From Streptomyces sp. R28 (GTDB lineage Bacteria > Actinomycetota > Actinomycetes > Streptomycetales > Streptomycetaceae), in the NCBI RefSeq assembly GCF_041052385.1, contig NZ_CP163439.1:1426001-1490000 (forward strand): a DNA stretch of 64,000 nt. The letters are read 5' to 3'. Of this stretch, positions 17,414 through 26,102 are shown in pieces. The position numbers and the translations under genes are program-made. The first letter of the stretch is position 1. Every line of letters starts with the position of its first letter. The notes under the pieces are model-generated. The model was not told the origin of the DNA, did no database searches, and saw nothing but the letters and a program-made list of their open reading frames with translations.

Positions 17414-18259
17414 TCAGTCCTTGACGGCTCCGGTCGTCACGCCGGCGGCTACGTAGCGCTGGGCGAGGACGAGGATCACCGTGGCGGGCAGGGAGGCCAC
17501 GACGGCGGTGGCCATGATGGCGTTCCACTGCTGGTTGTTGTTGCCGATGTAGTGGTAGATGCCGAGGGTGATCGGCTCGTGGGCGCCGCCGTTCGCGAGG
17601 GTGCTGGCGAAGACGAAGTCGGACCAGGACCACAGGAACGCGAACAGCGACACCGTGACCAGGGCGTTGCGGCTCATGGGCAGGACGACGGACCAGAACG
17701 TGCGCAGGGTCCTTGCCCCGTCCATCTGCGCGGCCTGGATCAGCTCGCCGGGAATGCCGGACATGAACGCGGTGAAGATGAGTACGGCGAAGGGGACGGC
17801 AAGGGTGGAGTCCGCGACGATCAGGCCGGGGACGGACTGGAGCAGGCCGAGCTGGAGGTAGATGGCGTAGAAGCCCATCGCCATGATGATGCCGGGGATC
17901 ATCTGGGCGACCAGGAGGAGGAAGCTGAGGACTCCCCCGCCGCGTGGGCGGAGTTTCGCCAGCGCGTATCCGGCGGGCGCGGCGAGCGCCACGGTCAGCA
18001 CGACGGTGCCGAGGCCGATGACGAGGCTGGTGCCGAGGTAGGGCAACTGCTGGTCCAGGACGGCCCGGTAGCCCTCCAGCGTGCCGTGCACGGGGAACAG
18101 GTCCGGCGGGGACTTGCGCATGTCCTGGTCCCGGGTGAAGGACACGTTGAGCATCCAGTAGACCGGGAAGAGCATGACCGCGGTCATGAGGACACCGACG
18201 GTCGTCTTGACCCACGTACGGTTGCGGCGCTTGAGGGTGTCAACGGCGGTTCTGGTCAC
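17414..18259 (-). CDS. CUT1 carbohydrate ABC transporter permease (MalG type)
   Basis: Inner-membrane permease of 281 residues, MalG-like. The hydrophobic segment after WVKTTVGVL is the first helix; SPPDLFPVHGTLEGYR is the typical periplasmic loop, and the cytoplasmic EAA loop reads IQAAQMDGARTLRTFW. The GTG start at 18259 overlaps the stop of the upstream permease (GTGA), indicating translational coupling. Forms a heterodimer with the 18256-19239 product. No ATPase gene is in the operon, so a shared MsiK-type ATPase encoded elsewhere is likely, as usual for streptomycete CUT1 systems. Confidence 0.9.
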   Translation of the reverse strand: MTRTAVDTLKRRNRTWVKTTVGVLMTAVMLFPVYWMLNVSFTRDQDMRKSPPDLFPVHGTLEGYRAVLDQQLPYLGTSLVIGLGTVVLTVALAAPAGYALAKLRPRGGGVLSFLLLVAQMIPGIIMAMGFYAIYLQLGLLQSVPGLIVADSTLAVPFAVLIFTAFMSGIPGELIQAAQMDGARTLRTFWSVVLPMSRNALVTVSLFAFLWSWSDFVFASTLANGGAHEPITLGIYHYIGNNNQQWNAIMATAVVASLPATVILVLAQRYVAAGVTTGAVKD

Positions 18260-19239
18260 GACGACGCCTGCTTTCGCTGGACCTTCAGGTAGACCAGGCC
18301 GAAGACCAGGGCGGCGACGACCAGCAGGTTGCCGACGGCCGCGCCGGGGCCGAAGGCGGGCAGCAGGTTGCCGAAGCCGAGCTGGTAGGACCAGGTGGCG
18401 AAGGTGGTGGACGAGTCGGCCGGGCCGCCCTTGGTCATGATCCAGATGATGTCGAAGACCTTGAGTGTGTAGACCAGGCCCAACAGGAGGGTGATGGCGG
18501 AGACCGGGCGCAGCAGCGGGAAGGTGATGCTCCAAAAGCGCCGCCAGGGGCCTGCCCCGTCGAGGGCGGCGGCCTCGTACAGGCTGGTGGGGATGGACTG
18601 CAGGCCGCTGTAGAGCACGACCAGGTTGAAGGGGACGCCGATCCAGATGTTCGCGATGATCACCGAGGCCAGGGACCACGACGGTGAGGTCAGCCAGTTC
18701 ACCGGACCGATGCCGACCCCGTGCAAGACGGCGTTGACGACACCGGATTCGCTGTTGAGCATCCACGACCAGGTCGAGGCCGACACGATCAGCGGCAGCA
18801 GCCACGGCACCAGGAACAGGGCCCGCAGGGTGGCCGAGAGCCGGAAGTGCTGGTTGAAGAAGACCGCCAGGGCCAGGCCGATCGCGTACTGGAAGACCAG
18901 GCACACGGCCGTGAACACCGCGGTGTGCAGCAGTGCCGGAGCGAACGTCGGGTCGTCGAAGACGGTCCGGTAGTTCGCCAGGCCCGTGAACGGCGCGTCG
19001 CCCTGGACGAAGGAGCGGACGGTGTAGTTGCGCAGGCTCAGGTCGAGGTTGCGGTAGAGCGGATAGGCGTAGAAGAGGGTGAGGTAGAGGGCGACCGGGG
19101 CGAGGAAGGCCCAGGCGGCCCACTGCTGGGAGGCGGGGCGGCGCCGGGTCGTGGTGCGGGCCGGGGGTGGGGCGGCGGTCGCCGCCCCGTTCCGGCTCTG
19201 CACCGGCCGGCGGCCCGGCAACTGTGTCGTGTGCTTCAT
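18256..19239 (-). CDS. CUT1 carbohydrate ABC transporter permease (MalF type)
   Basis: Inner-membrane permease of 327 residues. A 35-residue Arg/Pro/Thr-rich cytoplasmic lead precedes the first helix (WAFLAPVALYLTLFYAYP). Six helices and the EAA loop (YEAAALDGAGPWRRFW) identify the MalF/UgpA group. ATG 19239 lies 19 bases after the stop of the binding-protein gene. Translationally coupled to the second permease through the GTGA overlap. Confidence 0.9.
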   Translation of the reverse strand: MKHTTQLPGRRPVQSRNGAATAAPPPARTTTRRRPASQQWAAWAFLAPVALYLTLFYAYPLYRNLDLSLRNYTVRSFVQGDAPFTGLANYRTVFDDPTFAPALLHTAVFTAVCLVFQYAIGLALAVFFNQHFRLSATLRALFLVPWLLPLIVSASTWSWMLNSESGVVNAVLHGVGIGPVNWLTSPSWSLASVIIANIWIGVPFNLVVLYSGLQSIPTSLYEAAALDGAGPWRRFWSITFPLLRPVSAITLLLGLVYTLKVFDIIWIMTKGGPADSSTTFATWSYQLGFGNLLPAFGPGAAVGNLLVVAALVFGLVYLKVQRKQASS

Positions 19240-19258
19240 CGGCTGGCCGTGGTCCTGC

Positions 19259-20503
19259 TCACTTGACGGCGGACTGCGCCGAGCCGAGCGCGTCCTTCGG
19301 CGACGCCGACCCGCTGAGCGCGGACTGGACCGCCTTCCACATCTGCTCGGAGATCTTGGGGTACTTGGTGCCCAGGTCGTCGCTGGTACGTCCCTTGGCG
19401 GCCTTGACCGCGTCGACCCAGGGCTTCAGCTTGGCGTTCGCGGCCACCTGCTTGTCCTGGGCCTCGCTGGTGGGGGCCACGTAGGACAGGGTGGTGTCGG
19501 TTTCGAGCAGGTTCTGGCTGTTGCTCAGGCAGGACACGAGCTTGTGCGAGGTGGTGTAGCGGCTGGTGTCGCCCTGCACCGGGATGGTGACGAACTCACC
19601 GCCCGTCGGAGCCGCGGCGTTGCCTCCCGCGGCGGCCGGAATGGGCAGTACGCCGTAGTCGAAGCCTGCCTTGTCGGCATTGGCGAGCTGCCAGGTGCCG
19701 TTCTCCGCGAACGCGTAGTCGCCGCTGGCGAACTCCTGCCAGCTGGTCGTCTGGGTGTTGTTGAGCACCGAGTTGGGGGCGTAGCCCTTGCTCAGCCAGT
19801 TCTTCCACAGCGAGAGCGCGGAGACCGCCTGGGGGGAGTCGAGTGCGGTCAGTTGGGCGCCCGAGCCCCAGTACCAGGGCAGGAACTGGAAACTGCCCTC
19901 CTCGGTACCGATCGCGGAGAACGTGATGCCCTTCTTGCCCGCCGCCTTGACCTTCTCCAGCGCCGCGGTGAGCGACTTCCAGTCCTTGATCGAGGAGATC
20001 TGAACCCCGGCCTTCTTCAGCACCGCCTTGTTGTAGTAGAGGGCAAGGGTGTTGGCGCCGATCGGCGTGCCGTACGTCTTCCCGCCCGCCTGACCGGCCG
20101 CCAGGAGGTTGGGGTCGGCCTTCGAGGTGTCCAGCTTGTTGTCGTCGGTCGTGGTCAGTACGCCCGCCTCCGCCAGGGTCGACACCACCGGGTTGTCGAC
20201 GATGAGGACGTCCGCGGAGTTGTCCTGCTGCGCCGCCAGCAGCGCCTTGTTGGTCAGGTCGCTGGTGTCGAACGCGGTCCGCTTGATCTTCACACCGGCC
20301 TCGGTGCCGCAGCCGTCCAGCAGCTTCGCCCATGCCGAGCTCTTGTCGAACTGCGGGTACGGGTCCCAGATCGTGTAGGTGCCGCTGTCCGCGGCCTTCG
20401 AGGAGGTGCCGCCTCCGCCGGAGGAACACGCGGTGGCGCCGGCGGTGACGGCGACGACGGTCAGGGCTGCGGCGGTGAGACGCCTTCTGGCAGAGCTGTT
20501 CAT
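19259..20503 (-). CDS. CUT1 sugar-binding lipoprotein (SBP family 1)
   Basis: Extracellular solute-binding lipoprotein of 414 residues. The lipobox ATAC gives a lipidated cysteine at residue 26, followed by SSGGGG. The mature protein starts GTYTIWDPYPQFD and has the SBP_bac_1 pattern (ADVLIVDNPVVSTLAEAG, AFAENGTWQLANADKAG). It is first in the five-gene operon binding protein-permease-permease-GH63-GH39-like. GAGGAA is a good ribosome site for ATG 20503. Two tandem palindromes lie 21-56 bases upstream. The ligand is probably a short oligosaccharide released by the secreted operon enzyme. Confidence 0.9.
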   Translation of the reverse strand: MNSSARRRLTAAALTVVAVTAGATACSSGGGGTSSKAADSGTYTIWDPYPQFDKSSAWAKLLDGCGTEAGVKIKRTAFDTSDLTNKALLAAQQDNSADVLIVDNPVVSTLAEAGVLTTTDDNKLDTSKADPNLLAAGQAGGKTYGTPIGANTLALYYNKAVLKKAGVQISSIKDWKSLTAALEKVKAAGKKGITFSAIGTEEGSFQFLPWYWGSGAQLTALDSPQAVSALSLWKNWLSKGYAPNSVLNNTQTTSWQEFASGDYAFAENGTWQLANADKAGFDYGVLPIPAAAGGNAAAPTGGEFVTIPVQGDTSRYTTSHKLVSCLSNSQNLLETDTTLSYVAPTSEAQDKQVAANAKLKPWVDAVKAAKGRTSDDLGTKYPKISEQMWKAVQSALSGSASPKDALGSAQSAVK

Positions 20504-20523
20504 TGCGGTTCCTCATGGTTTTT

Positions 20524-20559
20524 GGCACGGGCGTGCCCTGGGATCGGCACAGGTGTGCC
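20524..20559. promoter_or_regulatory. Tandem 22-base repeats, each a GGCAC-N4-GTGCC palindrome
   Basis: GGCAC GGGC GTGCC at 20524-20537 and GGCAC AGGT GTGCC at 20546-20559 are perfect 5-base dyads; the following CCTGGGA is shared too, making a 22-base direct repeat. Two helical turns separate the centres. They lie just before the importer operon, so they may be operators for a regulator other than the adjacent LacI protein, whose sites look different, or mRNA hairpins near the ribosome site. Confidence 0.5.
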
Positions 20560-20673
20560 CTGGGAGGGGTGATCGGAGGCTGCTGGGCTCGCCGAAATCC
20601 GGGCGGTGAGTTGCGCAGTCGGCCGGTACGTGGTGGCAGGTGCGGAGGACGAAGAGGAGCGTGCGGGGTGAGG

Positions 20674-21729
20674 TCAGAGGTTCGTGGGGGCGCCGAGGTC
20701 CGGAGCGGGGGCGGTCGGCGTGGTGTCGGCGGGTGCGGTGCTCGCTCTCAACGAGATCGGCGGCGCGAGCAGGTGGTGCCGGGCCGGTGAGTCGGGGTGG
20801 TCGAGCCGCTCGACGAGCAGCTCGACGGCGAGGCGGCCCATCTCCTCCGCCGGCACGTCCGCAGCGGTGAGCTGCGGGGTCACCGTCTCCGCCCACCTGC
20901 TGGCCACAACCCCGGTGACCGAGAAGTCTCGTGGGACATGGAGGCCGGACTGGGCCAGCCCGCGGTAGAGACCGCCGAGTGCGGCCTCGTTCAGCGTGAC
21001 CAGTGCCGTGGTGGCCGGGTCGTCGTGCAGGATCCGCTCCAGACAGGCCTGGCCGGAGGCGGCGTCGTCGCCGCAGCAGTACGTCTGTACGGTGAGCCCG
21101 CGTTCCGCCGCGGCCTTGGTGAACCCGTCGAGACCCCGGTGCGCGGACTCGTACCCGGCCCGCAGGAGCGGCTCCGGCCGGTTGACGAAGGCGATCCTGC
21201 GGTGGCCCAGGTCGGCGAGGTGGTGCACACAGGCCGCCACGAGTGCCGTGTGGTCCAGGCCCACCCACCAGCTGCCCCGCGGGTGGGCGGTGCGGCCGAT
21301 GGCGACGGAGGGGAAGTCCACCGCGGTGAGGTGGTCGAGCCGGTCGTCCTCCAGCCTGATCTCCATCAGGATCGCGCCGTCGACCCGCCGCTCCCCCAGC
21401 AGCCGCTGGAACGAGCGGTCGCTGTCCACACCGCTCGGAGAAAGCAGCACGTCGTAGTCGTAGGCCGCGGCGGCCTCCACCACGCTGCCGATGAAGTCCA
21501 GCTGCATGCCCGTGTAATGGTTCCCGGCCGGCGGGAAGACCAGACCGATGGTGCTGGTCCGGCCGTTGGCCAGAGCCCGAGCACTCGCGTTCGGCCGGTA
21601 GCCCAGCTCGTCGATGACCCGCTGGATGTTCTGCCGGGTGTCGTCCGACACGGGACGCTTGCCACTGAGCGCGTACGACACGGTGCTCCGCGAGACACCA
21701 GCCCGCTTGGCAATCTCACCGATGTTCAC
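20674..21729 (-). CDS. LacI family transcriptional regulator
   Basis: Repressor of 351 residues. The N-terminal helix-turn-helix and hinge are classic: NIGEIAKRAGVSRSTVSYALSG (residues 2-23) followed by YRPNASARALA hinge helix. The sugar-binding core contains GLVFPP, DGAILMEIR, FPSVAIGR and a C-terminal Peripla_BP_3 region. GTG 21729 has AGGAG five bases upstream; longer frames have no ribosome site. Three GAACCGGTTC-type palindromes lie upstream of the gene, consistent with autoregulation. It precedes the importer-glycosidase operon on the same strand (170-base gap) and is its likely regulator, but no such palindrome was found in that 170-base gap. Confidence 0.92.
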   Translation of the reverse strand: MNIGEIAKRAGVSRSTVSYALSGKRPVSDDTRQNIQRVIDELGYRPNASARALANGRTSTIGLVFPPAGNHYTGMQLDFIGSVVEAAAAYDYDVLLSPSGVDSDRSFQRLLGERRVDGAILMEIRLEDDRLDHLTAVDFPSVAIGRTAHPRGSWWVGLDHTALVAACVHHLADLGHRRIAFVNRPEPLLRAGYESAHRGLDGFTKAAAERGLTVQTYCCGDDAASGQACLERILHDDPATTALVTLNEAALGGLYRGLAQSGLHVPRDFSVTGVVASRWAETVTPQLTAADVPAEEMGRLAVELLVERLDHPDSPARHHLLAPPISLRASTAPADTTPTAPAPDLGAPTNL

Positions 21730-21748
21730 GGAACTCCTCGCTGAGCTG

Positions 21749-21762
21749 TCGAACCGATTCGA
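21749..21762. promoter_or_regulatory. LacI-type operator, site 1
   Basis: TCGAACCGATTCGA, a near-palindrome (centre CG/AT differs), 20 bases upstream of the lacI-type start codon. Related to the two perfect or near-perfect sites further upstream. Confidence 0.65.
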
Positions 21763-21796
21763 TGTCGCCGGAGGGCGAGACGGTCGGATGACGATC

Positions 21797-21810
21797 TTTG
21801 AACCGGTTTG
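21797..21810. promoter_or_regulatory. LacI-type operator, site 2
   Basis: TTTGAACCGGTTTG with central AACCGGTT dyad, 48 bases from site 1. The CG centre is the hallmark of LacI-family operators. Confidence 0.65.
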
Positions 21811-21847
21811 CTGATTCCAGAGCGACAATCGTTCAGGCGCCGATCGT

Positions 21848-21859
21848 CGAACCGGTTCG
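21848..21859. promoter_or_regulatory. LacI-type operator, site 3
   Basis: CGAACCGGTTCG, a perfect 12-base palindrome, about 50 bases from site 2 and the best of the three. Regular spacing of roughly 50 bases could allow looping or cooperative binding. Confidence 0.7.
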
Positions 21860-22187
21860 CGTGAAGTGAAGTTAGGAGCCACCGGGGCCAGTGTCAACGC
21901 CTTGCACCGAATTTCTCGTAACGGCCCGGAAACGTCAGTGCGCGGGGGCGTGGGACCTGGCCCGCCCGGTTCGCGCGCGCTCACCAGGGATCCGCTGCGG
22001 CACGGCGTCGGCGAGGTTTTCGCGCAGTTGTTCGCGCATCAGACCGGAGAAGTCCCGGTCGAACGAGCCGTCCTGACAGGCAGTCCTGGGGCACGTGGAT
22101 GGCCCCCGCTGGTGCGGCGCCGAGGTCAAGGGCAACCGTCTCCGGAGCCGTTGACTCCGGCACCGGAGCGGCGGACTCCGCAGAGCA
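21860..22187. other. Gap upstream of the LacI-type gene, no gene recognised
   Basis: About 330 bases between the third operator and the hairpin at 22188. No open frame with recognisable product was found; an antisense frame contains a leucine/arginine-rich stretch without known family features. Confidence 0.4.
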
Positions 22188-22212
22188 CTCACGGTGAGAC
22201 ATTCACCGTGAG
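22188..22212 (-). terminator. Hairpin terminator after GH43-AbfB gene
   Basis: Perfect 10-base inverted repeat CTCACGGTGA / TCACCGTGAG with a 5-base loop, 10 bases past the stop of the minus-strand GH43 gene. Confidence 0.7.
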
Positions 22213-22221
22213 ACGGTCGGG

Positions 22222-23658
22222 TCAGCTCGTCACGCGGAAGGTGGCGTCGCCGCGCCCCGTCACAGTGGTGATCGGGTCGAGCCGCAACTGGTACGCGTAG
22301 TGGCGGATGTAGCGGTCGGGGTGGTTGTACGACTGGAACGACGAGCAGCTCGCGTCGGCGAGCCCGGCGACCTGGCGGAAGGTGGCATCCGCGGCGAACT
22401 GGGTGGTGCCGTCGTTGTAGGCCAGCTGGAAGTCGTAGTTGGCGTGCCGCAGGAAGTACCCGGGGAAGTTCACCGACTCGAAGGAGACAGTGCCGGTGCC
22501 CACCAGGCCCGTCCTCAGCCGGAACTGGGAGTCGTCGGCGGGGCTGACGTTGGGGTCGATGCGCGCGTCGAAGTTGGCGTGCCGCACGTACCGGTCCTGG
22601 TAGTTGTAAGACTGGAGCCGGTTGATCGCCGTGTTGGGCCAGCGTGCGAGCACGCGGCTCTCCTCGGCGGCCGTGAGGGTGAGGATCGCGCCGTGGCGCT
22701 TCGCGGTGCCGCCCATGTCGTAGCTTCCCGACGCCTGAAGCCGGTAGGTGCCGACGCTGAACGGGTTGGTCGTCAGGACCGGCCTGTATTCGCGTGCGCC
22801 GTTCTGGCTGAGGTAGTCGATGTAGAGGGCCCACTCGTTGCGGTCCTTGAACTTCATCCAGATCGGGCCTTCGACCTGGTTCCCGGTGAGGCCGATGCTG
22901 GAGAGGTTGCCGAGGTTGGTCCACGTCCCCAGGAGCGAGTTGCTGCCCTCGATCGTATTCTGGCCGTCGCCGGAGAGCCGCACGTAGCGGTAGTTGCCGA
23001 CACCGGAGGGCACCTCGGTTATCTGGGTGTCGACGACCGCCGTGGTGCCGGGGGGATCGATGTAGACCTGCGGGGTGGTGATGGTGCGGAAGTCCTTGGT
23101 GCGGGCGTAGTAGATACGGTGCTTCAGCACGCCGTTCAGTGTGGCGTTCGTCGCCCAGTACAGGACGTAGTCGTTGGTCTCCGGGTTCCAGATGACCTCG
23201 GGCGCCCAGGCGTTGCGGCCGTCGGGGATCGCGCCGGCGACGTTGAGCAGCCGCGGCTGCGACCAGGTGACCAGGTCCGTCGACTCCCACACCACGAGGT
23301 TGCGGCTGCCGTTGTTCACGGAGTCGCCCCACGACTGCCCGCAGCCGATGCACAGGTCGGTCGCGATGATCCAGTACCGGCTCCCGTCGGGAGAGCGGAC
23401 CAGTGCGGGGTCACGCACCCCCTTCGTGCCCACCGTGGAGCGCAGGACCGTGCCTCCGCCGTTGAGGTCGTTCCAGTGCAGGCCGTCCGTGCTGTGCGAG
23501 AGGTACGACTTCTGGCCGGCCGCATCATCGGTGAAGTGCAGCATCAAGTATCCCGAGTTGGCGGCAGCAGCCCGCTCGGGTGTGGCGAGGGTTTGGGATG
23601 TGAAGAGCAGGCCGACGGCGACGAATATCGCCGCCAGCCGGGAGAGAACCCCGGGCAT
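22222..23658 (-). CDS. Secreted GH43 glycosidase with C-terminal AbfB (CBM42) arabinose-binding domain
   Basis: Predicted secreted arabinofuranosidase-type enzyme, 478 residues. ATG 23658 has AGGAGA six bases upstream and gives a clean signal peptide ending near AAAANS; a GTG at 23724 (also with a ribosome site) would add 22 residues. The five-bladed propeller shows KGVRDPALVRSPDG (Asp base), RNLVVWESTDLVTWS, NAWAPEVIWNPE, DTQITEV and EGPIWMKF (Glu acid). The last 130 residues (about 346-478) are three trefoil repeats of the AbfB family (SYNYQDRYVRH, SVNFPGYFLRH, SYNHPDRYIRH), which bind arabinofuranose side chains. Lone gene with its own hairpin terminator. Arabinoxylan or arabinan is the probable substrate. 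Confidence 0.88.
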   Translation of the reverse strand: MPGVLSRLAAIFVAVGLLFTSQTLATPERAAAANSGYLMLHFTDDAAGQKSYLSHSTDGLHWNDLNGGGTVLRSTVGTKGVRDPALVRSPDGSRYWIIATDLCIGCGQSWGDSVNNGSRNLVVWESTDLVTWSQPRLLNVAGAIPDGRNAWAPEVIWNPETNDYVLYWATNATLNGVLKHRIYYARTKDFRTITTPQVYIDPPGTTAVVDTQITEVPSGVGNYRYVRLSGDGQNTIEGSNSLLGTWTNLGNLSSIGLTGNQVEGPIWMKFKDRNEWALYIDYLSQNGAREYRPVLTTNPFSVGTYRLQASGSYDMGGTAKRHGAILTLTAAEESRVLARWPNTAINRLQSYNYQDRYVRHANFDARIDPNVSPADDSQFRLRTGLVGTGTVSFESVNFPGYFLRHANYDFQLAYNDGTTQFAADATFRQVAGLADASCSSFQSYNHPDRYIRHYAYQLRLDPITTVTGRGDATFRVTS

Positions 23659-23854
23659 GCGCGTCTCCTGCCGGAGGCTTCGCCACAGCGCGGCACCGAG
23701 GGACCAGTGACGGGTGCGGAACACGTGCTACCCCCTAGGAGATTGTTCGCCATTTCGAATGACGTTCGGTACTGAGAACATCGATCGAAAGAAAAGTTTC
23801 AGCCAGGAGCACCTCAATGGAACTGACAGCGGTTCGGCGAGGCCGGCACGGTCC

Positions 23855-25906
23855 CTAGCCGGTGACACGGTGGAAGGTCCACCGCTGGTTGGAGCTGCCC
23901 TTGTCGCTGTACTGGATCAGCGCGGCACCGTCGGCGGTGCTGCCTCCGCTGACGTCGAGCACCTTGCCGCTGTTGCGGTTGACCACGGCGAACGCGCCGT
24001 CGGTCTGCGGGCGCAGCTGCCACTGCTGACTTGTCCGGCCCTCGGGGATCGACTGCACGATCCGCGCACCGTCGGCCGTCGAGGAGCCTGCCACGTCGAG
24101 GACCTTGCCGCTGCGGACGCACATGATGGTGTGGTAGCCGTCCGGTGTGGACTGGAAGGCCCACTGCTGGTTCGATCCGCCGGAGTACGACCACTGGATC
24201 ACGGCGGCGCCGTCCGCGTTCGAGGCGCCGGAGACGTCGGCGACCTTCCCGCTGCGCACGCTGACGCATTTGTAGGCCCTGGCGGGGGCGAGGGCGTACT
24301 GCACCGAGTCGAAGTCGACGTAGCCGGTGCCGTTCGGGTTGTAGGTGTAGAGGCCGACCCGGTCGCCGCGGTAACCGCCCCAGGTGAGCTGGTAGGTACC
24401 GCCGAACGTGGTGAACGCGTTCCCGTCGAGGCTGTAGGAGAACTGGCTGACCCCGTTGACGTTCCAGGAGGTGCGCAGCCACACGGCGTTCTGGGTGATC
24501 ACCGGACCGTAGGTGAGGGTACCGCCGACGTTGTGCGCGATCGTGATGGTGGTCCCGGAGCGCCTGACACCCAACCCGGCGTATGTTGCCGCGTAGTGGC
24601 ACAGCCCGGCGTGCTGGCCGTCGTCGAGGCCGGCCAGTTCCAGGCGGACTGTCACCGTCGCGCTGCCCGCCGTACGCAGCACCCGTTGGGTGAGCGTGTT
24701 GCCGACCTTGGTCAGGTTGTTGGCCACCAGCGGTGCGAATGCCTTCAAGCGCAGGTAGCCGGGGCGTTCGGTCAACGACCACCGGTCCGCGCGGGGCTGG
24801 TAGTACCACTCCCACTGGGGCTTGAGGCGGGTGTCGGTGAACAGGTCGCTGGTCACCACGGAGGGCAGCGCGTCGACCGGCAGACCGGGCGTGCCGCCGG
24901 CGGGCACCTTGCCCGTCCACACCATGTTGCCGATGCCGTCCGCGCCCACCTGGCCCAGGATCGGCCAGCCGTCCACCCAGGTCACCGGCAGAAGGGACAG
25001 CGGACGCCCCTCCCAGTCGCCGTGGCCATGATGGGTCACGAAGTACCAGGTGCCGTCCGGGGCCTGCACCAGACCGCCCTGGTTGGGCTCGCGGTCCACC
25101 GAGGTGTTGACGTGCTCCAGCTGCCGGGTCTCGAACGGGCCGTAGAGGCTGGTGCCGCGGTTCATCATGAGCGCCCGGCCCTCGGACTTCACCTCGCTGA
25201 AGAGGTGGTAGTAGAGACCGTTGATCTTGTACAGCTTGCTGGCCTCGCTGCCCGGCGACTGGTGGATGACCGTGGGCGTGCCGACCAGGGACTTGCCGTC
25301 CGCGGACAGCTTGAACAGGTTGATCTTGTAGCTGTCCGAGTAGTGCGTGGTGACCAGGTAGCCCTGGCCGTCGTCGTCCCAGAACGGGCACGGGTCGTCC
25401 CAGCCGGTGGTCCGCCACACCGACGTCAGCGGGTCCCAGGGCCCGCTCGGCGACGGGGCCGACGTCATGAAGAAGCCTTCATCGGGCGTGTTGAAGTACA
25501 CCCAGTACCGGCCCGCGTGGTAGCGGATGGCCCCGGCCCACACGCCGCGGCCGAAGCGGTTCATCCGGTCCCAGTTCAGCTCTGGTCCGAGACGGGTGAC
25601 ATCGTCGACCGCGCCGCCGAGTGTCCGCCAGTTGACCAGGTCCTTCGAGTGCAGGACGGCCATGCCGGGCGAGTACCCGAACGTGCTGGTGATGCCGTAG
25701 TAGTCGGCGCCGACCCGGATGCAGTCCCAGTCGCTGAGGTCGGCCGGGATGATGGGGTTGACGTAGGTGCCGTCGCCCTGGTCGCCCCACGTGCCGGCCG
25801 GAGGGGTGGCTGCCGTCGCCCTGCTTGGTGGCAGCAGGCCCGGTAGCAGGAGGGCCCCGCTGCCGACCGCGGCGAGCCGGCCGAGCTGTCGTCTGGTGAT
25901 GTCCAC
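23855..25906 (-). CDS. Secreted GH43 glycosidase with C-terminal beta-sandwich and ricin-type domain
   Basis: Secreted enzyme of 683 residues, beta-xylosidase or arabinofuranosidase type. GTG 25906 has GAGGA seven bases upstream and gives a twin-arginine signal (TRRQLGRLA). Catalytic propeller (about 36-340): NPIIPADLSDWDCIR (Asp base), GVWAGAIRYHAGRYWVYF, CPFWDDDGQGYLVTTH, and SEASKLYKINGLYYHLFSE (Glu acid). Residues about 355-540 resemble the GH43 C2 beta-sandwich (DUF1349-like, VRLELAGLDDGQHAGL). Residues about 544-683 are a ricin trefoil with three SGKVxDVSG repeats. It follows the FadR gene on the same strand but is 196 bases away, with CGAAA-type boxes in between, so it probably has its own promoter. 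Confidence 0.9.
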   Translation of the reverse strand: MDITRRQLGRLAAVGSGALLLPGLLPPSRATAATPPAGTWGDQGDGTYVNPIIPADLSDWDCIRVGADYYGITSTFGYSPGMAVLHSKDLVNWRTLGGAVDDVTRLGPELNWDRMNRFGRGVWAGAIRYHAGRYWVYFNTPDEGFFMTSAPSPSGPWDPLTSVWRTTGWDDPCPFWDDDGQGYLVTTHYSDSYKINLFKLSADGKSLVGTPTVIHQSPGSEASKLYKINGLYYHLFSEVKSEGRALMMNRGTSLYGPFETRQLEHVNTSVDREPNQGGLVQAPDGTWYFVTHHGHGDWEGRPLSLLPVTWVDGWPILGQVGADGIGNMVWTGKVPAGGTPGLPVDALPSVVTSDLFTDTRLKPQWEWYYQPRADRWSLTERPGYLRLKAFAPLVANNLTKVGNTLTQRVLRTAGSATVTVRLELAGLDDGQHAGLCHYAATYAGLGVRRSGTTITIAHNVGGTLTYGPVITQNAVWLRTSWNVNGVSQFSYSLDGNAFTTFGGTYQLTWGGYRGDRVGLYTYNPNGTGYVDFDSVQYALAPARAYKCVSVRSGKVADVSGASNADGAAVIQWSYSGGSNQQWAFQSTPDGYHTIMCVRSGKVLDVAGSSTADGARIVQSIPEGRTSQQWQLRPQTDGAFAVVNRNSGKVLDVSGGSTADGAALIQYSDKGSSNQRWTFHRVTG

Positions 25907-25948
25907 GATTCAGTCCTCGACTAGGAGTCATCACATGTATTCGCGGTT

Positions 25949-26004
25949 TTTCGACGCGAAACATAGCGTGAAGTCCAGTTCGGCGGTAGACATCGGTTCG
26001 AAAC
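25949..26004 (-). promoter_or_regulatory. CGAAA-type inverted repeats upstream of GH43 gene
   Basis: TTTCG ACG CGAAA at 25949-25961 is a perfect 5-base dyad, and GGTTCGAAAC lies at 25995-26004. CGAAA inverted repeats are reported from actinomycete xylanase promoters. They are 43-98 bases upstream of the GTG start. Confidence 0.4.
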
Positions 26005-26102
26005 ATTGGATGGAAGCAGCGTTCCCGTCTTGCGCGCCACGTCCAGTGGGCTGGCCCCGTCGCCAGGTCTTCAAGATCCTCGAACGAGGGTGAGGCGCAC
26101 CG

